The notes: generated by a model from the sequence alone, not told the origin. DNA of 64,000 nt from Mesocentrotus franciscanus (GCA_037976565.1 CP137680.1:29781694-29845693), one strand, 5' to 3'. Positions 1 to 11,192 are shown, counted from the stretch's first letter. Translations and numbers: made by a program.

Positions 1-1195
1 GTACGTCATTTCAATGGAGTAGGAATAATTATGAAGAGGAAAATCTATAATACTATGAATGGCTTTTGGCCTATCTCAGAGAGAGTCATTGTAGCTAATA
101 GCCAGCGCCAGTATAGCCTACATGTAGGTATCAATCTGACATGTCTGCTGGGCTCAGGGCTCAAATTAATTTTATGTCCACGGGGGGCTCTTCCCCCCAA
201 AAAGAGCCCCCGTGAGCCTTCTCAGGAGGGCTCTTTTTTATACAAATTTCCATTGAATTGGTACCCATGATACTCCTAAATTCTTTGTTATTACATCGTT
301 ATCATTTATTTAAGTTGGCATTTTCCCTCTTACAATATGGCATCGCTACTTCCATTAGAACTCCAGGGAGCTACGAACAGGAAAACGATTCAAACAGCGG
401 ATTGGGCGACATTAATTATTTCAAAATGTGAAGAGGTAGTAGACTACTACTACTAGTAGACCTAGTATAGTCTAATTACAATTTTGACTTACAATGTTTT
501 TTGACTCCTCAGCTCTGGGCATCGTCCCACCCACTTGTAATTATAATTTGAAGAAGTCTTCGATGGGAAAAAGGGTGATTATTCGTCCTAACCTGACGAT
601 TCATCCATGTTGGATCATCGATTCAACATGGCGAGGAGAAAGTACGCATGCGAAGCACATACCGCGCTTGCGTACTTTCTCTTCGCCATGCATGTTGACT
701 TGGCCCGCGGCCGGGACGCGTCTTCTTTTAACGTAACCTAGCCATCCCACGCTGCATATTAATACATGTATGTGAATATAGATCTATGAATATTTGCGTT
801 GGTATACAATATTATTTATTGCATACCTTACCGACAGTGGGGTGCGCGCGCAACCCACCGACCGTCAGTTCGGTATGCAATTGTATTGTGCAGCAGTTTG
901 CTGTGAATCCCGTGAGAAAGTTATAAGTCTTCATTTTTAGGAAAAATACTCCCAAAAAGATAACAAAATTGACACAATCCAGGTAAGAAACATAACGACT
1001 TTTAAATCATGGCCATTATTTGAAGAAAAGACGAATATTTACTTGATTTTTAGGTCTGTTTTAGTAGGGTATCTCGATTTACGCCGGAGTAACATGTACG
1101 GGGTCAAAGTAGGGATATGATTCTGAACAAGCGCCTACATGTACTAGGCAAGTCTAATCTCAGACTAAGACTAAGACTAAGATCAGAGTGCACTA
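1..1195. other. Unassigned intergenic sequence with small hairpins
   Basis: No gene is recognisable. Two short foldbacks are visible: a hairpin with arms AAAAAGAGCCC (about 199) and GGGCTCTTTTT (about 228), and the larger one at 623-699 listed separately. Short open frames here have no recognisable domain. Confidence 0.5.
623..699. repeat. Imperfect hairpin, about 28-bp arms
   Basis: The left arm (623-650, TCAACATGGCGAGG...) is the reverse complement of the right arm (668-698, ...CGCCATGCATGTTGA) apart from one substitution and a 2-base insertion. The core AGAAAGTACGC/GCGTACTTTCT pairs perfectly. It may be a tiny foldback element; no target duplication is evident. Confidence 0.7.
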
Positions 1196-1813
1196 AGAGT
1201 AGTCCACTCCAAAAATAAATTACTTTCAACAGAAGCAGAAAAATCAGACAAACCAATCAAAAAAAGTTTGAGCAAAGTCGGATAACTAATAGTAATAAGA
1301 AAGTTTATGATTGATAAGTATGTAAAAGTATGTAAAACTATGGAACAATAGGAATCACTACACAAATTGCCAATTTGGTTATCAGTTTGTGACGTCATGT
1401 CCTCACTATTTACCTATTTATCAATTGCTTGCTTTATATAGTTTACTACTTTACTTTAATCCCGTTAATTTCCCCTTTTATCCCCCAAAACTTGATTTCC
1501 CCATGCCTTTGCCCAGGTTATATGATTTGTATCATAATGCGTGCATGACATTTCACAAAATTTTTATGAACTTTAAAGAATTGATACTATTTTCTGAATA
1601 TTTTATAGATCTATTCATAATTATCGATTTTTATATAAATAGTTTATCAAAATTCACATTTTTCATGATTTAACTGGAAAAAACAACGCATACTCTAAGT
1701 CTAAGTCTCTATATTTATTAGTGCATCCTCACAAAAAACATATTAGTACTAGGGTGTCTGAACGATTTTTCAAGTTTCCCTTTTGGATTGTTTTTCACCA
1801 TTATGGTTGGATA

Positions 1814-2821
1814 TAGTGCTGTAAGTCAGGCGCCATGTTCGGGTTCGGTTCGGTTCGGCAGAGTTCGGCAATTTTTTACCCGGACTTGGTTCGGTTTGGG
1901 GTTCAGTAATATAATAGCAAGCAGCCTAATAGCTACGGTGGTTGGCGCTGGGCGGGCCGGCCGGGCGGGCCCGACCAGCACGAAGGACTTCTGCCCCACT
2001 CCTGATGAAAAACACTGCTTCCGACCGGCACGTATTTCACATTAAAAAACTGCTTTAAACGTAACTATTTTAGTACTTACATGTACATTCATATTTCCGT
2101 TTTTAATCGTGTTTTATTTGCAGTTTTACAAGAATCATGTTTTCAATTTGAAAATAAATGATATTTTTTAAAGATTTGCCGAGACGGTTGTTGTCTAATG
2201 TTACGAGTCATGAAAGCTGCCATCTTTAATTTACTGATGTATACGTTATAATACACAGAGATAGCAGACCAGGCTCATTCGATTGCCATGCATTATTATA
2301 AATGTTTATTTTTAATGGGGTAAATAATAAAATTCCTAATTTTCCTGAATAAATAAATTAGAATACTATAATATGTATTTATTTCGTTATTTAGATGGTA
2401 AAATTTGTCCGATATTATTACAATTAATTTTTTGTTGTTGTATTGTTTGGGTTTGAGCCGAACTTGTTTTGATCAGTGCCTAATAGCCACGTGTATTCTA
2501 GCTTGTTTATAGCTTGCGATCGCGACGTTGCAGAGGTCAGGATTTGGGATTTACATGTAAATGGCGTCAGTGAAGTCGCGCCCACGACTGGAGAGGCATG
2601 AATCACAAAGGAGGAAAATGGGAAAAAAAGTAAATATAGAATGAGCAATCATGACATGAAAATTAGGTATAAAATGACAAGTTGATTAGCCTGCAAATAC
2701 GTTTAAAATTTTTCTGCCGAACATCCGAACCAGGCCTTTGTGTTCGGTTCGGTTCGGATCGGTTCGGAAGTGCCATGTTCGGCGAACTTCCGTTCGGTTC
2801 GGCGGTTCGGCTACAGCACTA
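1814..2821 (+). mobile_element. Non-autonomous hAT-like element F1
   Basis: Termini are TAGTGCTGTA and TACAGCACTA, flanked by the perfect 8-bp TSD GTTGGATA (1806-1813 and 2822-2829). This TIR and an 8-bp TSD are characteristic of hAT transposons. Both ends are dense in GTTCGG/CCGAAC words that act as subterminal repeats. It is inserted 63 bases into B1. No transposase frame is present. A second, truncated inverted copy lies at 5113-5673. Confidence 0.85.
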
Positions 2822-3204
2822 GTTGGATAATTGAAAAAATCCTTCACTCAGAATAATACATTTCAAATTTCAAGACTCACCGATGTTTCTATCAAAAGAT
2901 ACAGCCCCTTCAAATCAAAGAAATATTCATGGTATTTTTCTCAGATTCAAGGAAAAAGACGTCACGCAGAGTTATGTTGTTTTGCTAAATTTAGCAAAAC
3001 AGCTGAATTGCGCAATATGCAAGCGTACACATACGCGGGCAAGCGTACGCGTGTTGCTTAATTGCATGCGCAACTCAAAGCGATCGGCAATCCATTGTCT
3101 TCAATGGGCACCCACAGGCCTTAAATTAATCGACGGCCATCGACGGCCAGGCCGTCGATGCCCCTATGACTGGCCGCGATGCCCTCCAAAAAAAAGATAA
3201 CTTC

Positions 3205-3325
3205 ACGGCCAAAAAGGCCTTGCCCTTTTTTTCAAACTGGCCGACGTGCCTTTTTTTCAAACTGGACGTGCCCTTTTTTCAAACTGGCAGTGCCCTTTTT
3301 TCAACCTGGCAGTGCCCTTTTTCGA
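3205..3325 (+). repeat. Degenerate short tandem repeat in G
   Basis: About five copies of a roughly 22-28 base unit built on GTGCCCTTTTTTCAAACTGG. It is probably a subterminal transposase-binding array of element G (inference). Confidence 0.6.
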
Positions 3326-4752
3326 ATTTATCCCGGCCGGCTACTATAATACGTCCGATTTGTTTCATCTATCTTCGATTTTTAAGTCTAAAACGCGTCA
3401 CCGTAAACATTCGCTGTCGAGTAGCAATAAACTAGAACTCGATCGCTCGTTGTTTGTGTTTGTGTATCTTGCTTGGTACGTCTGCCTGGTATGATCGTAC
3501 GTAAATGTGTCATGTGATTGAGGGCACGTGTGGTCGTATGTACTGTGTATAGTGTGCATGGTCTAAATTCGTGATTGTGTAGTGAACTAATCGAAATGAA
3601 TATTCGTAACTGTTACAGTTAGAAATAAACAAAACACTCAGTAAAGATAAATATTACGGCAAACTGGTACCTTGTTTGAGAAACTATTCCTATATAAATC
3701 CAAGAACTATCACAGAAGTTTAGGTTTGAACATAAATCGACCCCAAAACGTTTGAAGTTTTCCCTGTCATAGTTGGGATCGGAGACTGAGCTGCGCTGTT
3801 CGCGTGCTCATGTAATATAATTATCATCTCGATCCTCCGCGCGCACCGTATGTATATATATATACCGTACCCACCCTTCCCGGGTCGATTTCACTATTAA
3901 AGTCAAAACGCATCCATATCCATATCCCCAACCCTGATCGTAGCACTCGCAAAGGCCGAATCTTAGTGCGTCACCAGTTTGCTACGTATATGCGCCGATG
4001 TGTTTTGACTTGTGAAATCGTCCCCAGCAGCACGTGGCGCTCAAGTGTTGTGCATAAATTAATTTGCACTCTAACTATTGGTTACTCAGGAAATGCGCAT
4101 CGCCCAATTATGGGCATAACCCTTACCCGCATTGCTTGTGCTGGAAATAAGTGAATTGGACGTAGTGTCCCATGGCCATGTTGGTAAACAAAACAAAAAG
4201 AGGAAACGGGTCAGGGGAGGGGAGGCGCGGAGGCTTCAAATGATCCAGAATTGGGTGCAGTATCGGGGGTATTCACTAACATTTAAATCAATTCTGAAAA
4301 GCTGTACACAAATCTTATTCTTTAAAAGTAAGCTGATATTAATTTTTATCTCATTTGGAATTGAATTTAGCCCTTGTGAAACCCGGGTCCGACTGTCATT
4401 GTTGTTGAGGGGATATGAAGGACATTAAATTCGGATCTACTCCTGAACTCGTGAGGTACATGTAATGTCCAAACCCAAACAAAAGCAAAACAACATAGGG
4501 CCTCTGTTACATAACTGTCGTAAATTAAGTTGCATGACAGGAGAAGCCTTGGGTCTGGCATGATTGATGATTCCCCTACCCAACCCGACATTTTTTTCTT
4601 CTTTCTTATTTCTGCATAGCTACTACGTTATTGCTTCAGCCATCTAGCCGATTTCTAATTGTATCGTTTATTATGGCTCTTAACATACATGATAGTTGAT
4701 TGTTTTATTTTCTCAATTTATCACGCCTAAATAAACTTCACGATTATTTAAT

Positions 4753-4848
4753 ATGCCAAGAAAAAATCGTATGAAAAGAAAAAGAGATGAGGAGCTGGTT
4801 AAAAATTGCAAAGCAGTGCAAGTTTCTGGAATGTTTCATGAACAAGAG
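4753..4848 (+). CDS. Possible small basic exon in element G
   Basis: An ATG opens a 32-codon frame with a very basic start (MPRKNRMKRKRDEE...), ending exactly before a good splice donor (AAGAG then GTTAGT). It could be the first exon of a relic transposase or a captured fragment. No domain is recognised and no downstream exon was found, so this is weak. Confidence 0.2.
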
Positions 4849-5112
4849 GTTAGTCTAATTAGTCATTGCTTTTTAAGTCATTGGCATTGAATCAGAGATT
4901 GTGTTTTACGAATGGAGTGAAAAGTGTTCAAGCAGTGTCATGTTGGCGCTGGCGCTTGCACATAGCAGTACAGTATTGATTAAATATTTTTTTTTAATTA
5001 ATAATAATTTGCGGTATATAAATATCTTATTATTATTATTAAAATGGTTTTAAAATGTAGCCAATGAGAAGCGTCGAAATGGACTCTCAGTGGCGAATGC
5101 AGTATCAATTTT

Positions 5113-5673
5113 ACCATATAAATAAAGAAATAAATACATATTATAGTATTCTAATTTATTTATTAAGGAAAATTAGGAATTTTACTATTTACTCCATTAA
5201 AAATAAACATTTATAATAACAGCAATCGAACGAGCCTGGGCTGCTATCTCTGTGTATTACGTATACATCGGTAAATTCAAGATGGCAGCTTTCATGAATC
5301 GTAACATTTATAGACAACAACCGTCTCGGCAAATCTTTAAAAATATCATTTATTTTCAAATTGAAAACATGATTTTTGTAAAACTGCAAATAAAACACGA
5401 TTAAAGACGGAAATATGAATGTAAGTACTACTTTTCTTCACAAATAGTTACGTTTAAGGCAGTTTTTATGTGAAATACGTGCCGGTCGGAAGCAGTGATT
5501 TTCATCAGGAGTGTTGGGCAGAAGTCCTCCATGCTGGTCGGGCCCGCCCGGCCCGCCCAGCGCCGACCACCGTGGCTATTACCAAACCCCGAACCGAACC
5601 AAGCTCGGGTAAAAAATTGCCGAACTCTGCCGAACCCTGCCGAACCGAACATGGCTCCTGACTTACAGCACTA
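5113..5673 (-). mobile_element. Truncated inverted copy of the hAT-like F element (F2)
   Basis: Read on the minus strand, 5673 down to about 5113 follows F1 from its left TIR (TAGTGCTGTAAGTCAGG...) through its AT-rich interior, including the GAGACGGTTGTTG region. The far TIR is missing. It lies inside element G. Confidence 0.75.
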
Positions 5674-5878
5674 CATGTACTTCAGTGGAAGGAAGCTCAT
5701 CCCTCCCATGCATTCCCGACATAACAATACATGTGGTTCTGATTTATTTATCAAGATATCTATCACTAAATATTCAATTATATTTTGAGATAATAACAGT
5801 CAGTGTCAGTCACAATATTGATTGAAAGTTTTGAACCCAATTTATTAAAGGCAATTATACTAGTTATAGTAGGACTAG

Positions 5879-6051
5879 CAGGCCCGAGCCAAGGGGGGGG
5901 CACGTGCATTTTTGGGGGCACCCCAATTTTTTCTTCTTTTTTTTTCCAAGATCAGACACCCCTCCTCATCATAGACCCCTCCCCAGGGCGTCGATCAATT
6001 ACTTGTATGTGCCCCCCCAAAAAAAAACATCAAACTCTGGCTACGGCCCTG
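5879..6051. mobile_element. Small hAT-like MITE (Y) inside G
   Basis: The ends CAGGCCCGAGCCAAG and CTGGCTACGGCCCTG are imperfect inverted repeats of the common CAGGGCCGTAGCCAG type. The interior is G/C-run rich. TSD is not clear (GACTAG versus GATAG). Confidence 0.45.
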
Positions 6052-7069
6052 GATAGAGGCTGGTGCTAAAAGTCTGAGTCATGGGACATTGAACCCGCAC
6101 AATTTATGTTATAATTATATAAAATACACATGACATCTAAAAAAAAAAAAAAATTTAAGTATGTGCAAACAAATTTTTTGGCCTCGATGCCATTTTTGTA
6201 AAAATATTTTGGCCTTGGTGCCCTTCGTAGTGGCCTTGGTGCCCTTAAAAATATGAGGTACTTTAAGGCCAAACTGGCCTTGCCCTAAAAATGACGAAAT
6301 TTAAGGCCTGACCCACTTCCGGGTTTGTACACACGCGGTCCGATGCATATTCATGTGCAGATTTTACGCGCTATCACCATGGGTTCGGCCGGCGTGGAGC
6401 TCACGCCTCCCTACTTAGCTGATCCGAAAAATGTGGGGAAGGGTATTTTCAAACTGTAATTGTTTGTGATCCCTGGGGGCTAGTGAAAAAATAAGGGCAT
6501 AGATATTTTCCTTAGGACTGGGACTACTTATCGATCGGGGCGTCATATCTCAAAAGTGGCAAACCTCGGAGTTAGCCAGGGCACAATGTTTAAATCGCTG
6601 TTTTGACCAAGATATTTTTAGAATTCCGAGATGACGCCCCTTTAGAAATATGGGGATTCACCTGCTCTTTCATATGACACCTCATTTATTGAGTATCACC
6701 TTCAGGATCACAAAGAATAAAGGTTTGAATTTTGATTATAAAAAAAAAACTTTGACCAATTTTGCATGATCGCGCAATGCACGTAGACCGCATAGGGATG
6801 CGTGCAATCTCTATGGGAAGAATTTTAGCACACAACATCGGGTGCGCGATCAGACACCCTATTAGTACTAGTCTAGACTACTATCAATCTAACTTGGATG
6901 CTTGTGTGAAGAAATAAGATTATACTACTATAGGGGGGAAATTTACATTATCAATATAAAGAAAATAATTAGTGGATAGTGAGGACATGACGTAGACCGA
7001 AGATGCATTTATTATTGTAAATTAGGCCTAGGCTAAACTACATCGGTTCCACTTACCAGATTGACTGTA

Positions 7070-7266
7070 TGATGCGTTTAAGGGTCTTATCGCGAAAATG
7101 AGCTCCGTTGAAATTCTTGCAGCCGTATTTTAAACTGTTACTGCGCATGCGAAGGAAGATGACGTCATCCATTGACAGTAACAGTTTAAAATACGGCTGC
7201 AAGAATTTCAACACGGAGCTCATTTTCGGCGATGAAAATCCGGAAAAAAAACCCTTAAACGCATCA
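7070..7266. mobile_element. Mariner-type palindromic MITE (C) with TA TSD
   Basis: The TIR TGATGCGTTTAAGGG is mirrored by CCCTTAAACGCATCA, with TA on each side (7068-7069, 7267-7268). The arms continue through CAGCCGTATTTTAAACTG for about 75 bp around a short loop. TA duplication suggests mobilisation by a Tc1/mariner transposase (inference). Confidence 0.75.
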
Positions 7267-7270
7267 TAGT

Positions 7271-8134
7271 AGGGTGTCTGAACGATTTTTCAATTTTCCC
7301 TTTTGGATCGTTTTTCACCATTTTGGTTGGATAATTGAAAAAATTATTTACTCAGAATAATACATTTCAAATTTCAAGACTCACCGATGTTTCTATCAAA
7401 AGTTACAGCCCCTTCAATTCCCTTCAATATTCATCCATTTTTGTAAGAATCGACGAAAAAGACGTACACGCAGAGTTATGTTGTTTTGCTAAATTTAGCA
7501 CAACAGCTGAATTGCGCAATATGCAAGCGCACATACGCGCAAGCGCACGCATGTTGCTTAACTGATGCGCGATCGGCAATCCATTGTCTTCAATGGGCAC
7601 CCACTTCCGGTTTGTAGACACGCCCGATGCATATTCATGTGCAGATTTTACGCGCTATCACCATGGGTTCGGCCGCGGAGCTCACGCCTCCCTACTTAGC
7701 TGATCCGAAAAATGTGGGGAAGGGTATTTTCAAACTGTAATTGTTTGTGATCCCTGGGGGCTAGCGAAAAAAAGCGTAGGGATATTTTCCTTACGACTGG
7801 GACTACATATCGCCAGGGCGTCATATCTCATAAGTGGCAAATTTCGGAGTTAGCCAGGAAACAATGTTTAAATAGCTGTTTTGACCAAGATATTTTTAGA
7901 ATTTCGAGATGACGCCCTCTGGAAATATTGGAATTAATCTGCTCTTTCATATGACACCTCATTTATTGAGTATCACCTTCAGGATCACAAAGAATAAAGG
8001 TTTGAACTTCAAAAAAAAAAAAACTTTGACCAATTTTGCATGATCGCGTAATGCACATAGACTGCATAGGGCTGCGTGCAATCTCTATGGGAAGGATTTT
8101 AGCACACAACATCGGGTGCGCGATCAGACATCCT
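7271..8134 (+). mobile_element. TIR element B2, uninterrupted copy of B1
   Basis: It starts AGGGTGTCTGAACG and ends GCGATCAGACATCCT. The flanking 9-mers CATCATAGT and AATCATAGG match at 7 of 9. It aligns with B1 on both sides of B1's two insertions, so it defines the empty-site sequence. Length is 864 bp. Short open frames inside are not conserved between copies. Confidence 0.8.
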
Positions 8135-8322
8135 AATCATAGGCCTACAGTCAATCTGGTAAGTGGAACCGATGTAGTTTAGCCTAGGCCTAATTTACAA
8201 TAATAAATGCATCGGATATGCATCAGGTAAAATGTAGTAGGTCTATTTTGGGCATAAGTTTACTGCCTGGACGCGGGCATTACTACAAGTCATTAGTTTG
8301 CAATGGCAATGCAGCCGCTATA

Positions 8323-8696
8323 GAGTGGTGAAGTGTGACGTCATCAAAAATCTATTTTTGGAATTTCTCAATTTTTTCTTCATTTTCGAAAGATCAAATA
8401 ATGTCCAAATGTCGAAAACCAATGGAATATTGGCTGAGATATGACCATCTGAATGATTATGGGAACTCAGTGTTATATTGCTCTGGCTCCTAATGTTATG
8501 AGCCAGAGCAATATAACACTGAGTTCCCATAGGCATAGGCAATCTTTTTATTCAGATGGTCATATCTCAGCCAATACTTAACCTATGGAATTGGTTTTCG
8601 ACATTTGGACATTATTTTTGATGCTCTTTCGGAAAATGAAGAAAAAATTGAGAAATTCCAAAAATTGATTTTTATGACGTCACAGCTTCGGTACTC
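8323..8696. mobile_element. Palindromic MITE E1 (TA TSD)
   Basis: Nearly the whole length folds back: GAGT...GTGACGTCAT at the left and ATGACGTCACAGCTTC...ACTC at the right, with the inner stem GGAACTCAGTGTTATATTGC close to the centre. TA flanks both ends. The same element occurs at 63643-64000. Confidence 0.8.
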
Positions 8697-9009
8697 TATG
8701 GTCGGCTTCTGTCTCTAAAGAGAGGAGCCGACCCTACCCAAATCAGAGGCTAACGAACGAAAGAGACAGAAATTTTCGGTCTAGACATGACGTCACAGAC
8801 TCATGAGTGGGTTGCCAATTTGTCTAGGCCTAGGGGGCCTAGTAATAGTCTAGTGCCAGGTTTTCAAAAATTGTCATGTCATTAAAAATTCATAACTTTC
8901 TTATTAGATCTAGTTATCCGATTTTGCTCAAACTTTTTTTGATTGGTTAGTCTGATTTTTCTGCTTCTATTAAAATAAAAGTAAGTTATTTTTGGAGTGG
9001 ACTTGCCCT

Positions 9010-9805
9010 TTAATAAGACTAACTTCTATTTCTAAGTCTAGAGTCTAACTGTAGCGGTTCAACATTTTACTGTGTAAATAAGTAATTATAGTTCCTTCAC
9101 CTTTCTGTCACCTTTTCATTGGCATGCGTCCGCATTTCTTTATTTATTTTTAGACGCGCTGGTATGCAAATTCTTCAGTATGCTTGCGCGTAGCTGTTGT
9201 AAATTTATTGTGTTATGCGTGCCGATCCCATTTGATAGGTGTGTTTTGCCTATTTAGTAATGTATTTTTGCCTTTTTGTGTCACTTAAAGTTTAATAATA
9301 TTCAAAATGATTGCTTGGGTGATAATTACATTTTTATATTGCTCTATATTCTTCAATTCAGTAATAATTTTAAATCTGGAAGTTTTATTAAGATAGTATT
9401 CTAGTTGACTCCAGTAGCACAAATAGTGTGTGTTTTGTCATTCTTGGTTTTATTGGTTATTGTAAAAGTTTGCTGCCATTGGTCAGTTTTTTCTTCTTAG
9501 ATTGGCTCTTTATATTGGCCAATCCTTTGGGGCTAAAGTTAATTTTTTGGCTTTGGCTAGTCAGTCGCCCTTGAACCTTCGACTTGAAAGGTTCAATTTT
9601 TTTTGTTGTCTGATTTTGAGTTCAGTTGTCCTTTACGTAATTTCATTTATTTACGTGCTTTCATTGATTACTTTTTGGCGACCATATTTTTTTTAGTACC
9701 GTAATCAATCTTCAACAAACTTTTGGCACTTCAACTTTTTATCTGCCGTCTCCAACGGGCTGGCAGTCTTCCAGTGGAACGTTTTAATCATGAACGACAT
9801 GGCGC
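9010..9805. other. Unassigned AT-rich spacer
   Basis: No recognisable gene or bounded element. It includes a short inverted pair AACCTTCGACTTGAAAGGTT near 9575. The sequence runs into the duplicated Ser-rich region. Confidence 0.4.
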
Positions 9806-10480
9806 TTGATTCTCCGCTGGGAGCTGCAGTTTCTTCGTTCCGGTAGCTCTTTTCCCACACGAGCTCGACCTCACCGTAGTTCGCCTGACATTTCATCAAC
9901 GAGTTCGACTCACTGCAACTCTGATGAATTTCACCATCAAAGTCTGGCTCATTCATCGAGCGACTCACTGCTCAGCATTACCACCGGCTTTTGATGTCTG
10001 CATTTCTTCTCTGGCCTCCCGACATCGAGCGACTCACTGCTTCGTCTTCGAGCGCCACATTTCTTCTCTTCTCTTCTCGCCTTAGAGCTGCCAGTTTCTT
10101 CGTTCCGTTAGCTCTTTCCACACACGAGCTCGACTCACCGTAGTTCGTCTATCATTTCATCAACGGGCTCGACTCACCGTAGTTCGTCTATCATTTCATC
10201 AACGGGCTCGACTCACCGTAGTTCGTCTATCATTTCATCAACGGGCTCGACTCACCGTAGTTCGTCTATCATTTCATCAACAAGTTCGACTCACTGCAAC
10301 TCTGATGATTTTAACTTCAAAGTCCGGCTCATCGATTCATCGAGCGACCTACTGCTCTTCATCACCCGACCGGCTTTGATGTCCTCATTTTCTTCTCTGG
10401 CCTCCCGACATCGAGCGACTCACTGCTTCGTCTACGAGCCACATTTCTTCTCTTCTCTTCTCGCCTTAGAGCTTCTTCAT
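9806..10480 (+). repeat. Imperfect tandem duplication
   Basis: Positions 9823-10088 and 10088-10472 share successive blocks: CAGTTTCTTCGTTCCG, CACACGAGCTCGAC, TTCGACTCACTGCAACTC and CTCCCGACATCGAGCGACTC. The second copy is longer because a 39-bp unit inside it is amplified. Confidence 0.75.
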
Positions 10481-10813
10481 CATCATCATCACGAGCGTCA
10501 GCATCGAGATTCTTCACGGCTCTTCAGCCACGACAACGGCTACATCTCCGCCATCAAGCCTCCGCACCATCATCGCGTGAGCCCCTTCCTTCGTTTCATC
10601 CATCATCTTCATTGGACTTTCGACATCATTTCACTCTGTCGTAAGCTTTATATATTTATTGCATTTATTCATGTTCATCCTCATCTATTTCCATTTCATG
10701 TAACTTCGTGCAATATTCTCAATCAGCTGATTCATATTCTGAATCCTTTATTTGCTTGCATGACTGCACTTTGCAAGTGTTCAGTCTGCATTTTTCAGTA
10801 CCAAATAAAATAA
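10110..10813 (+). CDS. Ser/His-rich open frame, unknown, doubtful
   Basis: One frame is open from just after a TAG near 10109 to a TAA at 10813, about 234 codons. It passes in frame through the 39-bp repeats (GSTHRSSSIISST), then a His-rich stretch (five consecutive His near 10490) and a hydrophobic C-terminal third (ISLCRKLYIFIAFIHVH). The first ATG is only at about 10379. AATAAA overlaps the stop. The first copy of the duplicated region keeps the same frame (9806-9994) but ends in a stop. No domain is recognised; it may be part of a retroelement or LTR, or a chance frame. Confidence 0.2.
10126..10281 (+). repeat. 39-bp tandem repeat, 4 copies
   Basis: Four near-perfect consecutive units begin GGGCTCGACTCACCG (first unit GAGCTCG) and end CATTTCATCAAC, followed by a partial fifth. 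The unit is a multiple of three, and in one frame encodes the 13-residue repeat GSTHRSSSIISST. Confidence 0.9.
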
Positions 10814-11190
10814 CGAAAAGGGAATACTTTTGTTACTGTATTTTATTGTCAGTTCAACCTTGCTTCCTCGTAGCTAAATAAAAATAGAGTTATGTTGTTG
10901 TGTGATTAGTGAACACGCCTTTTTACAATCTTTCATTCACAATACACCACACACATACTTATCTCTAAATAACCTTGTTTCATTCTGATCAGCCTCGGGT
11001 TCCCTTCTTCTTCCAGGAAAAGTACAGTGATGTCCACCGTCTGGTTTATCAGGTGAAAGACAGCATGTCGTCGACAGACTTAAATCTTTATCTAGATCTA
11101 GATCTACTGCAACTGAAGAAAGATCTAGAGGTCTAGTTAAAATTTAGTAAGATCATATAAATCACTGAACTGAATCGAACTCGGAAGCGA
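10814..11190. other. Unassigned spacer
   Basis: No gene is recognised. It contains AGATCTAGATCT-type short palindromes near 11095. Confidence 0.4.
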
Positions 11191-11192
11191 GG

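Larger units (their letters stand above)
3116..6309 (+). mobile_element. TIR element G inserted in B1
   Basis: The ends AGGCCTTAAATT and AATTTAAGGCCT form a 12-bp perfect TIR. It splits B1 between CACCCAC (3109-3115) and GACCCAC (6310-6316), a probable 7-8 bp TSD with one mismatch. The left end has repeated TGCCCTTTTTTCAAACTGG words and the right end has TTGGCCTTGGTGCCC words. At 3.2 kb (about 2.4 kb without F2 and Y) it could derive from an autonomous element, but only one doubtful exon is visible (4753-4848). Confidence 0.65.
1751..6860 (+). mobile_element. TIR element B1 with perfect 9-bp TSD, inside A1
   Basis: It starts AGGGTGTCTGAACG and ends GCGATCAGACACCCT, so the terminal 11 bases are inverted. 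The flanking 9-mer ATTAGTACT is present at 1742-1750 and 6861-6869. A 9-bp TSD is typical of MULE/Mutator-like elements, although the family is not proven. Without the nested insertions it is about 0.87 kb, matching copy B2 (7271-8134) along its length. It is interrupted by F1 (1814-2821) and G (3116-6309). Non-coding. Confidence 0.8.
7002..8213. repeat. Perfect palindrome (68-bp arms) split at its centre
   Basis: Positions 7002-7069 (GATGCATTTATTATTG...GACTGTA) are the exact reverse complement of 8146-8213. When the two nested insertions between the arms are removed, the junction reads TGTAGGCCTACA, a perfect palindrome centre with no loop. Confidence 0.85.
6993..8783. mobile_element. TIR element Q with 9-bp TSD, inside A1
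   Basis: The ends TAGACCGAA and TTCGGTCTA are inverted. The 9-mer GACATGACG occurs at 6984-6992 and 8784-8792, and removing Q restores the A1 sequence seen intact in copy A2. It holds a 68-bp-arm palindrome (7002-7069/8146-8213) and nested elements C, B2 and E1. Confidence 0.7.
1196..9009. mobile_element. Palindromic TTAA-type MITE (copy A1), heavily interrupted
   Basis: The left arm (from 1201, AGTCCACTCCAAAAATAA...) and right arm (8786-9009, ending TTTTTGGAGTGGACTTGCCCT followed by TTAA) are inverted copies. Each matches the ends of the uninterrupted copy at 35474-36247. TTAA flanks suggest a Kolobok- or piggyBac-type non-autonomous element; TIR consensus about AGGGCAAGTCCACTCC. It has been expanded to 7.8 kb by insertions at 1751-6860 and 6993-8783. 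The left tip is degenerate. No transposase is seen. Confidence 0.75.

Noticed and set aside
9052..10870. Possible solo LTR starting TGTAGCGG with AATAAA near 10803
   Set aside because: No matching CA end with a 5-bp duplication and no primer-binding or coding region was found.
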